This document shows, one piece after another, positions 62,489 through 64,000 of a stretch of DNA of 64,000 nt. Source of the DNA: Chryseobacterium tructae (GTDB taxonomy: Bacteria > Bacteroidota > Bacteroidia > Flavobacteriales > Weeksellaceae); contig NZ_JAUFQR010000001.1 in the NCBI RefSeq assembly GCF_030409875.1, positions 2,356,001 to 2,420,000 on the forward strand. The letters run 5' to 3'. Both the position numbers and the translations under genes were made by a program. The notes beneath the pieces were generated by a model. That model searched no databases and was not told the DNA's origin. It worked only from the letters and a program-made list of their open reading frames with translations. Within the stretch, counting starts at the first letter, position 1. Each line of letters starts with the position of its first letter.

Positions 62489-63847
62489 ATGGACTCGGAC
62501 ATAGTCAGGCTTTTGCTGGCCTTATTTCTTGTTTTACTAAATGGCTTCTTCGTAGCCGCAGAATTTTCAATTGTTAAAGTTCGTTACTCACAAATCCAAA
62601 TAAAAGCCGCAGAAGGGGATTCTATGGCTAAGCAGGCAGAACATATCATCAAGCATCTTGATGAATATCTTTCCGCTACACAATTAGGTATTACATTGGC
62701 ATCGCTTGCCCTTGGATGGGTAGGAGAAAGCGCACTGCATCATATTTTTGAAAATATTTTTACGTCTTTGAACGTTAATTTGACTCAGACAACAATTACT
62801 ACCATTTCGGTAGCTACCAGTTTTGTTTTGATTACCGTTATGCATATTGTATTTGGTGAACTTATTCCTAAATCGATAGCCATCAGGAAATCTGAAGCAA
62901 CCACTATGGCAACAGCAGTGCCATTGAGAGTTTTTTATACTATTTTTAAACCGTTTATCTGGCTAATGAACCTTATGTCAAACGGTTTCTTAAGACTGAT
63001 CAAAATTCACCCGGCTTCGGAGCAGGAAATCCACTCCACAGAAGAACTACAGCTTTTGGTAAAGCAAAGTGCAGACAGTGGTGAAATTGAAGAGGAGAAC
63101 TATGAGATCATTAAAAATGCCTTTGATTTTACAGATCACTCTGCGAAACAAATCATGGTTCCAAGACAGAATATTACTTCCATCGATTTTGAAGAAGATG
63201 TGAACGATATCATCAATAAGATTATGGATAGTGGATATTCCCGTATCCCTGTATATATTGATTCTATAGACAATGTAATCGGAATTTTCTACACCAAGGA
63301 AATTATAAGAGAATTTGTTAAAAGAAAAGGAGATCTGGATCATGAGGATCTTAAAGATTTAATGCGTGATGCCTTTTTCGTAGTAGGAAGTAAGAAGGTT
63401 TCAGACTTATTGAAAACTTTCCAATTGAAAAAACAGCATATTGCTGTTGTTATTGACGAATTTGGTGGAACTGAAGGGATTATTACCCTGGAAGATATTC
63501 TTGAAGAGCTTGTGGGAGAAATTCAGGATGAAGAAGATGACGAAGAAAAGATTGTTGACAAAATAGCGGATAATACCTATTGGGTACAAGCTACTCAGCC
63601 TTTGGAAGAGATCAATGAATTTTTACCTAAGAAGCTCCCTCTTTCAGAAGAAAGTGAATACAACTCGCTGGCAGGGTTTATTCTTTATGAACTGGAAGAA
63701 ATTCCTGAGGAAAACCAGGAATTTTATCTGGATGACTATTATTTCAAGATTCTGAAAATGAACAATAAGAGTGTAGAGCTGGTTGAATTGATATACCAGG
63801 AACCCAATGCTATTGATAGTTTAGCAGAAAAAATTGGTGAAGTTTAA
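62489..63847 (+). CDS. CNNM/CorC-type membrane protein (hemolysin family)
   Basis: 452 residues. Domains in order: DUF21/CNNM membrane domain (about 1-200) with FFVAAEFSIVKVRYSQI, ATQLGITLASLALGWVGESAL and HIVFGELIPKSIAI; a CBS-domain pair (about 210-335) with FTDHSAKQIMVPRQNI and DEFGGTEGIITLEDILEELVGEIQDE; a CorC_HlyC C-terminal domain (about 350-440). Members transport or control Mg2+ and Co2+; the 'hemolysin' name is historical. Its own promoter precedes it and clpS begins 11 bp later. Confidence 0.92.
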   Translation: MDSDIVRLLLALFLVLLNGFFVAAEFSIVKVRYSQIQIKAAEGDSMAKQAEHIIKHLDEYLSATQLGITLASLALGWVGESALHHIFENIFTSLNVNLTQTTITTISVATSFVLITVMHIVFGELIPKSIAIRKSEATTMATAVPLRVFYTIFKPFIWLMNLMSNGFLRLIKIHPASEQEIHSTEELQLLVKQSADSGEIEEENYEIIKNAFDFTDHSAKQIMVPRQNITSIDFEEDVNDIINKIMDSGYSRIPVYIDSIDNVIGIFYTKEIIREFVKRKGDLDHEDLKDLMRDAFFVVGSKKVSDLLKTFQLKKQHIAVVIDEFGGTEGIITLEDILEELVGEIQDEEDDEEKIVDKIADNTYWVQATQPLEEINEFLPKKLPLSEESEYNSLAGFILYELEEIPEENQEFYLDDYYFKILKMNNKSVELVELIYQEPNAIDSLAEKIGEV

Positions 63848-63858
63848 AATAGCTAAGA

Positions 63859-64000
63859 ATGAATTTTTATAATACGATAAAAGACTACGAAGATCCGAAA
63901 CGTCAATATGAAGAAGAAGTTCTGGTATTGGATGATACAGATGAAGTCTACAAACTAGTGTTGCATAATGATGATGTTCATACTTTCGATTATGTTATCG
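63859..64000 (+). CDS. clpS: ATP-dependent Clp protease adaptor ClpS (3' end outside the window)
   Basis: 47 residues from the ATG at 63859 before the window ends. VYKLVLHNDDVHTFDYVI is the diagnostic ClpS motif; it binds N-end-rule substrates and hands them to ClpAP or ClpCP. The N-terminal extension (about 30 residues, DPKRQYEEEVLVLDDTDE) is acidic as in other flexible ClpS leaders. It follows the CorC-type gene by 11 bp. Confidence 0.93.
   Translation, partial: MNFYNTIKDYEDPKRQYEEEVLVLDDTDEVYKLVLHNDDVHTFDYVI

Overview
The window looks like a chromosomal segment of a Chryseobacterium-like member of the Flavobacteriia (Bacteroidota). The evidence is its low GC, promoters of the Bacteroidota type (TTG about 20 bases upstream of TAnnTTTG), C-terminal type IX secretion (T9SS) sorting domains, many 'MKK...A(N)AQ' signal peptides, and a F-type ATPase operon that stops after atpG without atpD or atpC. 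No rRNA, tRNA, CRISPR array, integrase or phage gene was seen.

Layout. 1-4.7 kb holds a cyanophycin (Asp/Arg polymer) module: isoaspartyl peptidase (cut by the left edge), cyanophycinase and, divergently, cyanophycin synthetase. 4.9-15.4 kb is a minus-strand island of amide-bond-forming and amide- or ester-cleaving enzymes: two ordinary ATP-grasp ligases, one protein that looks like a circularly permuted ATP-grasp, a GCS2/YbdK carboxylate-amine ligase, a class I glutamine amidotransferase-like protein, two esterases, an M17 aminopeptidase and small unknown proteins. This is the best candidate here for an uncharacterised pathway. 15.6-20.9 kb encodes glycogen synthesis (glgB, glgA, a small lipoprotein, glgC). 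21.0-24.3 kb is an accessory patch: a lipoprotein with a JAMM-like motif plus three secreted paralogues, bracketed by a 175-bp direct repeat. 25.5-29.6 kb is 2-oxoglutarate dehydrogenase E1/E2. 30-35.4 kb holds apaG, a T9SS cargo, an exonuclease, a glycosyltransferase, a lipid A-type acyltransferase, a thioredoxin-like protein and an aldehyde dehydrogenase. 35.8-41 kb is a tripartite efflux system (MFS, HlyD, TolC) with a divergent AraC regulator. 41.3-42.6 kb is rpsF-rpsR-rplI. 43-51.5 kb holds a CLC channel, a T9SS protein, a serine hydrolase, an acyltransferase E2, a SAM hydrolase-family protein and a PhoH ATPase. 51.6-54.8 kb has four outer-membrane beta-barrel genes. Then come ffh, an intergenic repeat array, atpB-E-F-H-A-G, a CorC/HlyC-type protein and the start of clpS.

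A major caveat is that the reading frame breaks in nine genes, almost always at short A or T runs. Affected genes include indispensable ones (sucA, atpA, atpB, atpG). Adding or removing single run bases restores full-length proteins of normal size. I therefore treat these as sequencing or assembly indels, annotate each gene over its full span, and give the break positions.

The first 20 kb reads as a reserve-and-ligase region: nitrogen storage as cyanophycin, carbon storage as glycogen, and between them an amidoligase cluster that could build, cap and recycle a peptide-like metabolite. The product is unknown from sequence alone.
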